Source: Bacteroidetes bacterium UKL13-3 (GTDB lineage: Bacteria > Bacteroidota > Bacteroidia > UKL13-3). From it: 64,000 nt of DNA. Shown one piece after another: positions 1 to 9,619 of the stretch (its first letter is position 1; the number at the start of each line of letters is the position of its first letter). The position numbers and the translations under genes were made by a program. The stretch lies in assembly GCA_001602415.1 (NCBI GenBank), contig CP012155.1:2350223-2414222 (forward strand), written 5' to 3'. The notes beneath the pieces were generated by a model. The model was given only the letters and a program-made list of their open reading frames with translations, had not been told where the DNA came from and made no database searches.

Positions 1-1057
1 ACTCTGCATAAGCAGAAATAGTCCATTCGGCAACATTACCAGCCATATCATACAAACCAAAATCGTTAGGGAAATACGATGAAACTTTTACGGGATACAA
101 ACCTCCATCTTGCATGTAATCTCCACGCATTGGCTTAAAGTTAGCCAAAGAGCACCCTTTAGCATTTTTCACATAAGGACCGCCCCAAGGATACATATTC
201 AAATCTCTACCTCCACGAGCAGCATATTCCCACTCATACTCTGTTGGCAAACGAAAATCGGTAACGGTACTTTCTTCCATATCGTTGTAGAACGAATTAA
301 GGTAAATTGTTCTCCAACGGCAAAATGCTTTTGCTTGATTCCAATTAACACCCACTACTGGATAGTCGTCATATTTCGGATGCCAGAAATAAACTTGGGT
401 CATTGGCTCGTTGTATGAATACGTGAAATCACGCATAAAAACAAGAGTGTCTGGGTAAATCTTCTCCTCTTCAACCGTCTTGTATTTACCTCTGTTAGTG
501 GCATAACCATTTTTTCGGTGTAAACGTGAAGCAGAGCGTAAGTCAATATTTTCGTATTTGTAGATCAACTTTCTAACGTCAATCTGCTTCATTCTATAAT
601 ATGTTTCTTCTTGGTTATAGTATAATTCTTTTATGGCCTCGTTACCGGCAACATCTTCAGGTAGAATTTTAGCTTCATAATTCAAGAAATGTTCACCTGT
701 TTCATCGTCTGTAATCCAATACGTTTCAGGGTTTTGTTCGCCTAATCGCTCTCTGACCATTGAATCCAATACGTTTTGAACAAATTGGCGGTATTCATTA
801 TTGGTAATCTCTGTCTCGTCCATATAGAACGCCACAATTGATACCTGTTTGTTAGGTGAAACTTGGGCCATAGGCACATCTTGCTCGTTAGCTCCAATGT
901 GGATGGAACCAGTAGGTATATAAATGGTACCGTAAGGCTGAGGGTGAAACCATTGTGGTCGGCCCTGAACTCCTGTTAACTCACCTTTATCTCCAGTTGA
1001 ACAAGCAACAATTGAGCCCGCTACTAAGAAGAGTAAAATCAAACGAATACTTTTCAT
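1..1057 (-). CDS. gldK: GldK-like T9SS lipoprotein (3' end outside window)
   Basis: This is an outer-membrane lipoprotein of the type IX secretion and gliding machinery, which in the family forms a periplasmic ring with GldN. The ATG at 1057 opens a lipoprotein signal peptide ending in SIVAC with Cys19 as the lipidation site. The rest is a formylglycine-generating-enzyme/sulfatase-modifying fold, with the family signature GLYDMAGNVAEWT close to the window edge. About 352 residues are visible and the stop lies outside. It sits directly downstream of the porP/sprF homologue on the same strand, the usual order ahead of gldL, gldM and gldN, which are expected just past the edge. Family membership is clear from sequence; the neighbours beyond the edge are inferred. 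Confidence 0.93.
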   Translation of the reverse strand, partial: MKSIRLILLFLVAGSIVACSTGDKGELTGVQGRPQWFHPQPYGTIYIPTGSIHIGANEQDVPMAQVSPNKQVSIVAFYMDETEITNNEYRQFVQNVLDSMVRERLGEQNPETYWITDDETGEHFLNYEAKILPEDVAGNEAIKELYYNQEETYYRMKQIDVRKLIYKYENIDLRSASRLHRKNGYATNRGKYKTVEEEKIYPDTLVFMRDFTYSYNEPMTQVYFWHPKYDDYPVVGVNWNQAKAFCRWRTIYLNSFYNDMEESTVTDFRLPTEYEWEYAARGGRDLNMYPWGGPYVKNAKGCSLANFKPMRGDYMQDGGLYPVKVSSYFPNDFGLYDMAGNVAEWTISAYAE

Positions 1058-1170
1058 TTTGTTACTATATACTTATGTTAAGTAATGCAAATCTATAAAA
1101 TGTTTTAAACTACGCAAGTTTTTTTATGCCTGGATGTAAACTAAACGTTATATTATTGCTGCTTATTGTA

Positions 1171-2130
1171 TTATAAAAAGCGAGGGGTTAACCTTGGCAC
1201 AGGTGGCTTATCTGGTTTAGGGTTAAATTTAGGCATAAAACAATACCTCAATGCTATTTCATGCGAACCAGTACTGTAGCTAATAATGTTACTGGTTGTT
1301 AAATCATACGAATAACCAACCTGCAAGGTTTCGGTGAACTTGTAACCTATTAATATCACAACAGCATCAGCGGTACGATAGCTTAAACCTCCTCTAATTT
1401 TGTTGTTGTACATTAACATTGCATTGATATCGGCTGATGTTTTGGCCACATCTGTTTTAATCAAAATATTGGGTTCAATTGCCAATGAAGGCGATAGTTC
1501 GTATGAAGCACCTGTCATCAAGTAATAATGCATTTTCATAGGATTATCAATTTGATCATACTTAGCATTACCTTGATTTAAGTGTGTTGCAGATAAACCT
1601 GCATACACGTTATTAAATCTCCACAACGTTGGCATTGTATAATACAAACCAATATTTATATCGGGTGCAAAACCAGTTACATCTGTGCTAGGAATGAATG
1701 CATCCCCATCTTGAAGCGGCTTTAATTTACCTCCCGCCAACGACTTTTGCATGAAACCAACACCCACCCCCAACGCTAACACATTGTCGTTTTTAAAACG
1801 TTGGCGATATGATAAAGCCAACGTAGGATTCAAACTATTTTCCCAACCCAACTGATCACGAACAATATTAGCGCCCACACCAAATTTTCCAGCAATAGGT
1901 GCATGGATATTGATTACTTGCGTAGAAGGGGATGCTCCATCTTTACTGTTACCAAACCCTAACCATTGCGTACGAGCAAGTCCGGTAACACAAATTTTAT
2001 CCTCACTGCCTGCAAAACCAGGGTTGTATGATAATTTGTTTAAGAAAAACTGACTATACTGTGCATCTTGCTGAGCTTTTAAACCAGCAACGCATCCGAA
2101 AATAGTAAGTATGAGTATAAGTTTTTTCAT
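1171..2130 (-). CDS. porP: PorP/SprF family T9SS membrane protein
   Basis: This 319-residue outer-membrane protein belongs to the PorP/SprF family, which partners T9SS components and surface adhesins. The signal peptide ends near LKAQ and is followed by the family hallmark region QDAQYSQFFLNKLSYNPGFAG. Alternating amphipathic strands, as in a beta-barrel, continue to the C-terminus, which is proline-rich rather than ending in an aromatic residue. It lies about 110 bases upstream of gldK on the same strand, the standard PorP-GldK arrangement, so it is probably the core-system copy rather than one of the many adhesin-linked paralogues. Family certainty is high; the exact paralogue (porP versus sprF) cannot be decided here. 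Confidence 0.92.
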   Translation of the reverse strand: MKKLILILTIFGCVAGLKAQQDAQYSQFFLNKLSYNPGFAGSEDKICVTGLARTQWLGFGNSKDGASPSTQVINIHAPIAGKFGVGANIVRDQLGWENSLNPTLALSYRQRFKNDNVLALGVGVGFMQKSLAGGKLKPLQDGDAFIPSTDVTGFAPDINIGLYYTMPTLWRFNNVYAGLSATHLNQGNAKYDQIDNPMKMHYYLMTGASYELSPSLAIEPNILIKTDVAKTSADINAMLMYNNKIRGGLSYRTADAVVILIGYKFTETLQVGYSYDLTTSNIISYSTGSHEIALRYCFMPKFNPKPDKPPVPRLTPRFL

Positions 2131-2256
2131 CTAAATTGGATTACAAAAAACAATTGTTTTAACAATTATACAATATAAATTTTATTGCACAAGTGAAATA
2201 ACTAAATGTTGAAATAAAAAACCAAGTTAAGAGAAAATTTTAGAAAGTAAAAGTCT

Positions 2257-3018
2257 TTATTTTTTTTCCTTACTGTGTGCGTCAATATATTTATCCAAAG
2301 CCATGCTCATTGAGGGATAAATTGGGGATGGAGCGGAAATGTTTACCTTTAGTTTAGCCTCGGTAGTTGCCTTGGCAGTGGTGGCACCAAATGCGGCAAT
2401 GAGTGTTACATTTTGTTTAAATTCAGGAAAGTTTTCAAACAATGAACGAATATCAGCCGGGCTAAAGAAAACTATGATATCATAATTTACATGCGTAAGG
2501 TCAGATAAATCAGAAGATACTATACGATATATCAGAGCTTCTTTAAAATTGAATTTGTACTTTTTCATGAACTTCTCAATTTCGGGCTTACGCCAATCAC
2601 TGCATGGGAAAAGAAACTTTTCGGTTGGATGATTTTTCACCACATTTAATAACTCTGTTTCGGTAGCTTTACCTGTAAAAACTTTTCGCTTACGAACTTG
2701 AATATATTTTGCTAGATAGTTGGCAATACTATCATTTACACAAAAATATTTTGTTTCGGGTGGCATCTCAATTTTGAGCTCACTGCATAATCTAAAAAAA
2801 TGATCAACGGAGTTGCGCGAATTAAGGATGATGGCCGTAAAATCAAGAATATTTATTTTTTGTGTTTTAAAATCCTTGTGGTGAACAGGAGATACCGTAA
2901 TAAAAGGGCGGAAGTCTACTTTCAAATTATACTTTTTGGCAAGATCGAAGTATGGAGACTTGTCGCCTTCCGGTTTCGGCTGAGATATAAGTATACTTTT
3001 GATTTTAGCGTTTTTCAA
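2257..3018 (-). CDS. hemD: uroporphyrinogen-III synthase
   Basis: HemD closes and inverts hydroxymethylbilane to give uroporphyrinogen III in haem and corrinoid synthesis, in the cytoplasm. The 253-residue protein shows the weakly conserved two-lobed HemD pattern: KSILISQPKP at the start, a central segment IDILDFTAIILNSRNSVDHFF-like around residues 55 to 75, and the late FFSPADIRSLF and AAFGATTAKA motifs. Its start codon overlaps the stop of the DUF4271 gene by four bases, so translation is probably coupled. Its place between envelope genes and the porP-gldK pair is noteworthy, because other haem genes are not adjacent except hemW about 3 kb away. Sequence conservation in HemD is low, so the call rests on motifs and length. 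Confidence 0.85.
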   Translation of the reverse strand: MKNAKIKSILISQPKPEGDKSPYFDLAKKYNLKVDFRPFITVSPVHHKDFKTQKINILDFTAIILNSRNSVDHFFRLCSELKIEMPPETKYFCVNDSIANYLAKYIQVRKRKVFTGKATETELLNVVKNHPTEKFLFPCSDWRKPEIEKFMKKYKFNFKEALIYRIVSSDLSDLTHVNYDIIVFFSPADIRSLFENFPEFKQNVTLIAAFGATTAKATTEAKLKVNISAPSPIYPSMSMALDKYIDAHSKEKK

Positions 3019-3992
3019 ATTTGAAAGTTGTTTAGAAATTTAACTATTACGAACCATGGCACTATTTCCAGGGCGCAAAGATAAATAAATAAATAGATTC
3101 TTGGGAAACTGAAGAAACGATTGCTCAATAACGTGATCCGAACTACTCTGTAAATTACACTGATAAAAAATACAGCTACTACGGTTTGCGCTATTACTGA
3201 GCTCCATATAGCATGATGATAATATACTGTGAAGATGATTAATGGGAATATAACAAGTGATAAAAAATTATTCACAGAGATGGTATTGGATACAAAACCA
3301 ATGCCCAACTTTTTCATTTTGAGCAAAACACCCAGCAATTTATGTAGGAGAAATTTAAGAAAATAGATACCCGTTAGCACAGATAAAACGAGTAAAAATT
3401 GAAGGAAATAATTAGAAACAAACAGAATATTGCGTAGCTCTAACTGATTATTGATAAAAATGGCGGCAATAAAAAGGTAAATAGCAAAGAGTTGTAAAAT
3501 AACAAAACCAAAGAATGACCGTTGATCTTCCCATATTTTGTCGCTGAGTTTGAGGTTGAATACCGACAGCATAAACACCCTAAAATTGTTGGGATTGGCA
3601 ATACGAACAAAAGATATATAAGCGAAAACAAATACAATGACCCAAAACTTCCAAGCTTCGTTCTTAGCTTTGCGCAATTTTATTTCTTTAATAGTTGGGA
3701 GGTTTCGTCTGATTTGCGTTTTGGCTATATAGGATCCTGAAATAAACTGATAGGGTTTAATAATCATGCGCAGCATAGTATCATTTGATATGCTATCGAG
3801 CAACCCAAAGCTTTTATGTTTATAGCTTTTTACAAAAATACTATCGGCATATAACGAATCAAGCACATAACTTGTATCGGCAGTAAACAAAAAACTATCT
3901 GGCTGCTGTAAACGCACCATTGTAGTGTTTTGGCAAAACAAAAAGGTTGTCCATAACAAACAAAAACCGAAAATCCATTTACGTATGCTCAT
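3015..3992 (-). CDS. DUF4271 integral membrane protein
   Basis: This 325-residue protein has an N-terminal signal-like segment, a short periplasmic stretch of about 90 residues, and then at least six hydrophobic spans from about residue 112 to the end. The pattern fits the Bacteroidota DUF4271 family, whose biochemical function is unknown to me. The ATG at 3992 overlaps the stop of the upstream Omp85-like gene as TAATG, and its own stop overlaps the hemD start, so the three genes form a tightly coupled operon that runs on toward porP and gldK. Location suggests an envelope role, but that is inference. Confidence 0.82.
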   Translation of the reverse strand: MSIRKWIFGFCLLWTTFLFCQNTTMVRLQQPDSFLFTADTSYVLDSLYADSIFVKSYKHKSFGLLDSISNDTMLRMIIKPYQFISGSYIAKTQIRRNLPTIKEIKLRKAKNEAWKFWVIVFVFAYISFVRIANPNNFRVFMLSVFNLKLSDKIWEDQRSFFGFVILQLFAIYLFIAAIFINNQLELRNILFVSNYFLQFLLVLSVLTGIYFLKFLLHKLLGVLLKMKKLGIGFVSNTISVNNFLSLVIFPLIIFTVYYHHAIWSSVIAQTVVAVFFISVIYRVVRITLLSNRFFSFPRIYLFIYLCALEIVPWFVIVKFLNNFQI

Positions 3993-5788
3993 TAAAAATA
4001 GTTTACATAACCAAAGTGAACCTTGGCTTTGTTGAAATCAATTGGATTGTTAAACTCTTTGCCAATTGCGTAGTATATAGAAAATATACCCGCAGCCGAC
4101 TCAAAATTAAATCCCGCTCCAAAGCCATAAGGTTTGTCAGTCAAAATAGGTTTCCTAACCTCATTGCGATAATACGCTCCATTCCAAAATAACAACACAT
4201 TTGAATTTTGCTGGAGTAAATATCGCCATTCAATATTTCCTATTATGTACGTACTGGCAAATATAGCTTGCTCATCAAAACCTTTTAATGTGCGTATTCC
4301 ACCAATTCTGAATAACTCGTTCACAAATAGGTTTTGTGCTACAATATGTCCGCCATTTGCTTGAAATCGAATGGTAGCCTTGCTCATTATGGGAACAAAT
4401 ACTTCCATATTTCCTTGAAAACGATACTGAACATAATTTAATTTTAATGAATCATAAACTGAATACTGCCTGCCATTTATATCCTGAAACTTTACAGCAT
4501 CGATTGTTGGGTTACGAATAATTTTTTTTACCCCTACTCCACCAGTTATTTCGGCAGCAAAACCTTTACGCGGATTCAAATAATAATCTAATCTGGTGAT
4601 TTTCCCTCCAATTCCATAGCTGTTGTTGGTAATATCAGAGGCTTGGGGCAGCGAGCGTGTTTTCTTGATTACATTGGTATCAACTGTTATGATTGATGTT
4701 GTTTGAATATTGTAAAAAACTTTTACGTAATCCGTTCCAATAAAACGGTATTGAAAACCAAACTCATTGCGTACATCTAAAAATGTGGTATCCTGTTTTA
4801 GTAAACTCAATTCATAATCGAGGGCAATATTGGAGTTGAAAATATAAGGATACACAAATTTGATTTTTAAATCCTGAGAGTTCCCTAGAAAACTTCTGTA
4901 GTTTAAGTCGAAACTTTTTCCACTTTCGAATAAATTCTGCAGTTTGAGATTTGCTTCACCTGTTATCAATAACCTATCACTGCTGCTGCCCGATTGTGAG
5001 CTTGGGGCAAAACCAACCACACCATCAACACTGCTCGCTTTCCTGTTATCGATATTGAGCAATGGCATTGCTTTATTTTTATAAAAATACACGGCAGGTG
5101 CGCAGTTTACTTTTAAAAATGGTAATTGGCTCATTCTGCTTCCAGCTAATCTTATAAGTTCTTCGCTGTACGGAGCGTCAGGGTGCAGGCCTAAATATCT
5201 GTATAAATAAACTTTTTGGATTCGAGCATCGCCCATAATATCCATTGTATCAAACGTTATTTGCTCATGCATTTGCAAGTTTAAAACTGCTGATAAACCT
5301 TCGCTATCTGCTTCCATACTATCCAACTTTACAGATGCAAATGGGTAACCATTATTCTCCAAAAAAAACAATAACCTTTCCACTCTGCTTGAGAACTGAA
5401 TCGGGTTTATTTGTTTTCCTGAAATCTGTTCCAATCTAAATCCTGCACTGCTTAAAATATCAGCAGAAACGTTCCCTTTGCGCAATGAAACCCATTTATA
5501 GCTATTACCAGCGTTTACAAATACCGTAACTGTATCGTTTTGATAAAGCATGGTATCTACAGTTGCATTCAAAAAAGATAATTCATTGCAGCGCAATAAC
5601 AGCGAGCTAAGTTCTTTGTAAAGCCCTAATGTGTCTTGGTGAAACGATTGGTTCTGAATATTTTTTTGAAGAAGTTGTCCGCTTGCTGTAGATTGGAACT
5701 TCACTTTAAGCACAATCGGACGCTGCGCATACATTTGCGTTGCACAAACTAACAATACACATAATTTAAAATACTTTTGCAGAAGCAC
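3992..5788 (-). CDS. Omp85/BamA-TamA superfamily outer-membrane protein
   Basis: The 598-residue protein has a signal peptide (cleavage near MYAQ), a periplasmic part of about 230 residues with POTRA-like repeats, and a C-terminal 16-strand type barrel. The barrel carries the Omp85 signature loop as RTLKGFDEQ around residue 500, corresponding to the VRGF motif, and ends in aromatic Phe (VNYF), the usual outer-membrane insertion signal. At 598 residues it is shorter than BamA and resembles the TamA-like or single-partner members. It is first in the minus-strand operon leading into DUF4271, hemD, porP and gldK, and is divergent from hemW with a 36-base gap. Superfamily assignment is firm; its client is unknown. 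Confidence 0.85.
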   Translation of the reverse strand: MLLQKYFKLCVLLVCATQMYAQRPIVLKVKFQSTASGQLLQKNIQNQSFHQDTLGLYKELSSLLLRCNELSFLNATVDTMLYQNDTVTVFVNAGNSYKWVSLRKGNVSADILSSAGFRLEQISGKQINPIQFSSRVERLLFFLENNGYPFASVKLDSMEADSEGLSAVLNLQMHEQITFDTMDIMGDARIQKVYLYRYLGLHPDAPYSEELIRLAGSRMSQLPFLKVNCAPAVYFYKNKAMPLLNIDNRKASSVDGVVGFAPSSQSGSSSDRLLITGEANLKLQNLFESGKSFDLNYRSFLGNSQDLKIKFVYPYIFNSNIALDYELSLLKQDTTFLDVRNEFGFQYRFIGTDYVKVFYNIQTTSIITVDTNVIKKTRSLPQASDITNNSYGIGGKITRLDYYLNPRKGFAAEITGGVGVKKIIRNPTIDAVKFQDINGRQYSVYDSLKLNYVQYRFQGNMEVFVPIMSKATIRFQANGGHIVAQNLFVNELFRIGGIRTLKGFDEQAIFASTYIIGNIEWRYLLQQNSNVLLFWNGAYYRNEVRKPILTDKPYGFGAGFNFESAAGIFSIYYAIGKEFNNPIDFNKAKVHFGYVNYF

Positions 5789-5824
5789 CTTTCAAATTAA
5801 TTAATAATTGAGCACAATATAACG

Positions 5825-6961
5825 ATGGCCGGCATTTACCTTCATATTCCTTTTTGCAAACAAGCCTGTCATTATTGCAACTTTCACTTTAGTACATCCA
5901 AACAATACCAACAGCAGGTTATTGATGCTATGATTAAAGAGATTGACATGCGTAAAGATTACATCAAACAAGAGCAAGTTGCTTCGGTTTATTTTGGAGG
6001 GGGAACCCCCTCATTGTTAACCAACCAGCAATTAGATTCTTTATTTAACACCTTACACAAGCATTTTAGTATTGCGCCTAATGCCGAAATTACTTTTGAA
6101 GCCAACCCTGACGACTTAACACTTGAACGTATTCTTGATCTTAAACAAACACCAATCAACCGTTTTAGTATTGGGGTACAATCTTTTTTTGATGAAGAGC
6201 TAACCTGGATGAATCGCGCGCACAAAGGAATTGAGGCCATAACCGCTATTCAAAACGTTCAAGCTACCGGTTTTGATAATATTACCATTGATTTAATTTA
6301 TGGATCGCCTACCCTAACCAACCAAAAATGGGAGGCAAATTTGCAACAAGCCATCAATTTAAACCTACAGCACATATCATCATATTGCCTAAGCGTTGAG
6401 CCCAAAACAGCTCTTGATACATTTATCAAACAACAAAAATATCCGGCTTTAAACGAAGAACAAGCCTCACAGCAATTTGCCATCTTAACAAATACCCTCG
6501 AATCAAATGGATTTGAACAATATGAAATTTCCAATTTTGCTAGAAAAAATAACTACGCAGTGCACAACACCAACTACTGGAAAGGAGAGTTATACCTAGG
6601 AATTGGACCATCCGCACATTCATTCAATAAAGTTAGCAGAAGTTGGAATGTGGCCAATAACCATGCATATAGCAAAGGAATAAAAGAAGGTAATCTTGTA
6701 ATGGAAACAGAAATTTTAACCATTGAAAACCGAGTTAACGAATACATTATGACAAGTTTGCGAACCATTTGGGGCTTTAACCGTAAATCGTTTAAACAAG
6801 AATTTGGCAATAAACTGAGCCAAAAAATGGAAGCAGCTTTTCAACACAAAATTGATGCAGGACTAATTTATCTTGACGATGATTGCTACAAACTAAAAAA
6901 AGATACCCGCATTTTAGCAGATGGAATTGCAAGTGATCTATTTTTGGTAGCTAACGATTAA
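5825..6961 (+). CDS. hemW: HemW-like radical SAM haem chaperone
   Basis: HemW is a radical SAM protein related to coproporphyrinogen dehydrogenase HemN but acting in haem handling rather than decarboxylation. The 378-residue protein starts MAGIYLHIPFCKQACHYCNF, with the CxxxCxxC cluster motif at residues 11 to 18, followed by the SAM-binding GGGTPS segment and the HemW-type C-terminal domain. It is shorter than true HemN (about 450 residues), which supports HemW. Its last four bases overlap the 3' end of the convergent engB gene. The start at 5825 is the only ATG ahead of the cluster motif. Confidence 0.92.
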   Translation: MAGIYLHIPFCKQACHYCNFHFSTSKQYQQQVIDAMIKEIDMRKDYIKQEQVASVYFGGGTPSLLTNQQLDSLFNTLHKHFSIAPNAEITFEANPDDLTLERILDLKQTPINRFSIGVQSFFDEELTWMNRAHKGIEAITAIQNVQATGFDNITIDLIYGSPTLTNQKWEANLQQAINLNLQHISSYCLSVEPKTALDTFIKQQKYPALNEEQASQQFAILTNTLESNGFEQYEISNFARKNNYAVHNTNYWKGELYLGIGPSAHSFNKVSRSWNVANNHAYSKGIKEGNLVMETEILTIENRVNEYIMTSLRTIWGFNRKSFKQEFGNKLSQKMEAAFQHKIDAGLIYLDDDCYKLKKDTRILADGIASDLFLVAND

Positions 6962-7569
6962 AATGTTGGCTTTACAAACTGACCGTTAACCTCTTCGATA
7001 TATTTTAAAATCTTATCTCGCCCCTTTTTCTCAACCGCGGAGGTTTGGAAAACTGGAGGCAATACTTCCCAATTTTTAAGTACTTCATCCGTGAATGCCT
7101 TCATGTTTTTAGCGCGCATACTTTGATTAAGTTTATCAATTTTAGTAAACACAATGCTAAAAGGAACCTCTAAATTCCCGAGGAAATTTAAAAACTCTAA
7201 ATCACTATCCTGCGGATCGATGCGAGAATCAATAAGTACAAACAAGCACTGCAAATTTTCTCGTTCCTTTAAATACTCTTCTAAGGAGTGTTCCCACTCT
7301 CCGCGCATGGTTTTGGACCTGCGGGCGTAACCATAACCAGGTAAATCAACCAAAAACCAATTATCGTTGATGATATAATGATTAATGGTAATGGTTTTAC
7401 CCGGGTTGGCTGAAACGCGAGCCAGATTGGGTTTGCTCACCAACATATTAATAAGTGATGATTTCCCAACATTTGATCGTCCGATGAAGGCATATTCTGG
7501 CTTATCAGGATTGGGGCAGTCTATTATTTTTTCGGCACTCTTTACGAATACAGCTTTTCTTACTTCCAT
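6958..7569 (-). CDS. engB: ribosome biogenesis GTPase EngB/YihA
   Basis: EngB is a small essential GTPase that helps assemble the large ribosomal subunit. The 203-residue protein contains the G1 P-loop GRSNVGKSS at residues 28 to 36, G3 DLPGYG, and G4 TKID, in the correct order and spacing for the TrmE-Era-EngA-EngB-Septin group. Its ATG overlaps the stop codon of the preceding lipoprotein gene as TAATG, so the two are probably cotranslated. It converges with hemW and overlaps it by four bases. Confidence 0.95.
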   Translation of the reverse strand: MEVRKAVFVKSAEKIIDCPNPDKPEYAFIGRSNVGKSSLINMLVSKPNLARVSANPGKTITINHYIINDNWFLVDLPGYGYARRSKTMRGEWEHSLEEYLKERENLQCLFVLIDSRIDPQDSDLEFLNFLGNLEVPFSIVFTKIDKLNQSMRAKNMKAFTDEVLKNWEVLPPVFQTSAVEKKGRDKILKYIEEVNGQFVKPTF

Positions 7570-8156
7570 TATTTAGAGTTAAATTTAAATTGATAATAGG
7601 GTTTTCCTAAATGAATAAAGAATAGCACCCCTTTTGCTGCGTTTACCATCATGCTATCGCCACTTGAGGCAACAAAAGTGTTTACCTTATAAAAAACATT
7701 ATTGTTGAGTGCAACTGAATCCTGATAATTAAAACCCACATTACCAATTGCTTCAATTGCCATTTTTATACTATTTACATTGTTTAATGTAACCTCACAG
7801 CTGTCGTTCTCTTTGGTAAAGGTATATCCCATTGAAATGCCAATTTCGTTTTTGAGTTTTGCGCTTGTAACCTTATATGCGTCAACATCGGGCGGGCAGT
7901 CGGGATTACCAGCAATGGCAGATATTTTGTATGTTTCGGTGTTTAAAAGCGTATCAGTATAAAAAATGAGTGTATCAAATACATTGCTCACAAAACCAAT
8001 GGTATCGTTTTTAGTATAAGGAAATTTGGCAACCTGAGCGGTGGCGAATGAAAATAATTGTTTAACGGCCTGGTTACGGCAAGGTGCATCATAGTTACTT
8101 TTACAACCAACAAATGCAGTAGTGAACACAATTAAAAGAATGTAAAATTTCTTCAT
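7569..8156 (-). CDS. hypothetical lipoprotein
   Basis: This 195-residue protein has a lipoprotein signal peptide with lipobox AFVGC and Cys18. The mature part contains no motif I recognise; it is rich in short polar strands and has a Cys pair (NPDCPP and NDSCEV) that could form a disulphide. It is cotranscribed with engB through a TAATG stop-start overlap. The gap to the divergent menG gene is 72 bases. No function is proposed. Confidence 0.72.
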   Translation of the reverse strand: MKKFYILLIVFTTAFVGCKSNYDAPCRNQAVKQLFSFATAQVAKFPYTKNDTIGFVSNVFDTLIFYTDTLLNTETYKISAIAGNPDCPPDVDAYKVTSAKLKNEIGISMGYTFTKENDSCEVTLNNVNSIKMAIEAIGNVGFNYQDSVALNNNVFYKVNTFVASSGDSMMVNAAKGVLFFIHLGKPYYQFKFNSK

Positions 8157-8202
8157 TTTGCTGCAAAGTAAATCAAATTAACAATGGTTACATGAATTCG
8201 CT

Positions 8203-8210
8203 TATTTTTG
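8203..8210 (+). promoter_or_regulatory. putative -7 promoter box for menG
   Basis: TATTTTTG matches the Bacteroidota -7 consensus TAnnTTTG exactly and ends 18 bases before the menG start codon. No clear -33 TTTG is seen at the usual distance, so the assignment is tentative. Confidence 0.5.
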
Positions 8211-8228
8211 CGCCACTTATAATCAAAC

Positions 8229-8954
8229 GTGAAAGAAATAAAACCAGATCAAACAGCTGCAACAAGTAAAAAACAGCAAGTGGAAGAAATGTTTAACAGC
8301 ATTGCTCCTCGTTACGATTTCCTAAACCGTTTTTTATCATTGGGAATTGATAGAGGATGGCGAAAAAAAGCCATTCGTTCACTTGAAGATATTAAGCCCA
8401 GATTTATACTTGATGTTGCCACAGGAACTGCCGACTTAGCCATTGAAGCCTTGAAATTGAACCCAACAAAGGTTACAGGAGTAGATATTTCAGCTTTGAT
8501 GTTAAAGGTTGGAGAAGATAAAATTAAGGCACAAAAACTCACCGATAAAATTGAACTGGTAAAAGGTGATTCTGAACATTTGCTATTTGATAACAATACT
8601 TTTGATGCTATTACCGTAGCATTTGGCGTGCGTAACTTCGAACATTTACAAAAAGGTATTGATGAAATGTACAGGGTTTTAAGACCTGGCGGAAAAATCG
8701 CTGTTTTGGAATTTTCGAAACCAAAATCGTTCCCGTTTAAACAGATTTATAATTTCTATTTTAGTGCTATATTGCCAACTTGGGGTGGTTTAATAAGCAA
8801 TAATAAAAGTGCTTATACGTATTTACCAGAATCGGTACAACACTTCCCCGAAGGAGCTGAATTTATTGCTTACCTAAACCAAGCCGGATTTAAGGAAGCT
8901 AAGTCGAACACTTTAACTTTTGGAATTTGCAGTTTATACACCGCCATCAAATAA
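8229..8954 (+). CDS. menG: demethylmenaquinone methyltransferase (UbiE/MenG)
   Basis: This SAM-dependent C-methyltransferase performs the last step of menaquinone synthesis (and the equivalent ubiquinone step in other bacteria). The 241-residue protein has the UbiE signatures: the VEEMFNSIAPRYDFLNR opening, SAM motif I DVATGTADLA near residue 59, and the AFGVRNF and YRVLRPGG motifs. Since Bacteroidota use menaquinone, the menG name is preferred. The start is GTG at 8229, 18 bases past an exact -7 box. The 3' end overlaps porT by 28 bases. Confidence 0.94.
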   Translation: MKEIKPDQTAATSKKQQVEEMFNSIAPRYDFLNRFLSLGIDRGWRKKAIRSLEDIKPRFILDVATGTADLAIEALKLNPTKVTGVDISALMLKVGEDKIKAQKLTDKIELVKGDSEHLLFDNNTFDAITVAFGVRNFEHLQKGIDEMYRVLRPGGKIAVLEFSKPKSFPFKQIYNFYFSAILPTWGGLISNNKSAYTYLPESVQHFPEGAEFIAYLNQAGFKEAKSNTLTFGICSLYTAIK

Positions 8955-9619
8955 TCTTACTGTTGCTGGTTGCAACAGTTACGGGAGTGGTTGCTCAACC
9001 TAACAAAGAGCAATATGACAATAAGTGGATTCATTTTGGATTTTCACTCACCACCAACAGTGCCTCATTGCGTGTTGATGCCAATACAACTTATTTTCAA
9101 AAAGATAGTTTGCGAAATGTAAACCAATCATCTTTTCCGGGAATTGGTTTGGGTGCACTTACCAATTTTAGACTAGGTAAATCATTTGATATACGTGTTA
9201 TGCTTCCGCAGATATCTTTCACTCAACGCAATCTAACATACACATTTGATGGTTCAACCAAAGTTGTGAAAATAGAATCGGCTTATTGCGATGGATCATT
9301 ATTACTCAAATACAAATCAGCACGAAGAAGAAACATTAGAGCTTATGTAATTGGCGGATTTAGAGCTAGCTATGACCTTGCCTCCACCCAAAAACAAAAC
9401 AGGAGCATTAATAGCCCAGTGGTATCTTTGATTCCATTTACGTATGGTTACGAAGGTGGCTTTGGTTTAGATATTTATTTCCCATACTTCAAATTTTCAC
9501 CAGAACTCAAATTTTGCAATACCATTAACAATGGTATGTTTAGAGATGGCTACCTGTATACCGATGCTATCCAAAAAATAACACCGCAAATGGTGATGTT
9601 CTCCCTTCATTTCGAATAA
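8927..9619 (+). CDS. porT: PorT family T9SS outer-membrane protein
   Basis: PorT is an outer-membrane beta-barrel protein required for type IX secretion. The 230-residue product has a signal peptide ending GVVAQ and then alternating strands typical of a small barrel. The motif DIRVMLPQISFTQR and the menG-porT gene order, common in Bacteroidota, support PorT rather than a generic barrel. The best start is TTG at 8927, inside the menG coding region: no ATG or GTG in this frame lies ahead of the signal sequence, and this start gives a basic n-region followed by IILLLLV. The stop overlaps the tgt ATG as TAATG. Confidence 0.82.
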   Translation: MQFIHRHQIILLLLVATVTGVVAQPNKEQYDNKWIHFGFSLTTNSASLRVDANTTYFQKDSLRNVNQSSFPGIGLGALTNFRLGKSFDIRVMLPQISFTQRNLTYTFDGSTKVVKIESAYCDGSLLLKYKSARRRNIRAYVIGGFRASYDLASTQKQNRSINSPVVSLIPFTYGYEGGFGLDIYFPYFKFSPELKFCNTINNGMFRDGYLYTDAIQKITPQMVMFSLHFE

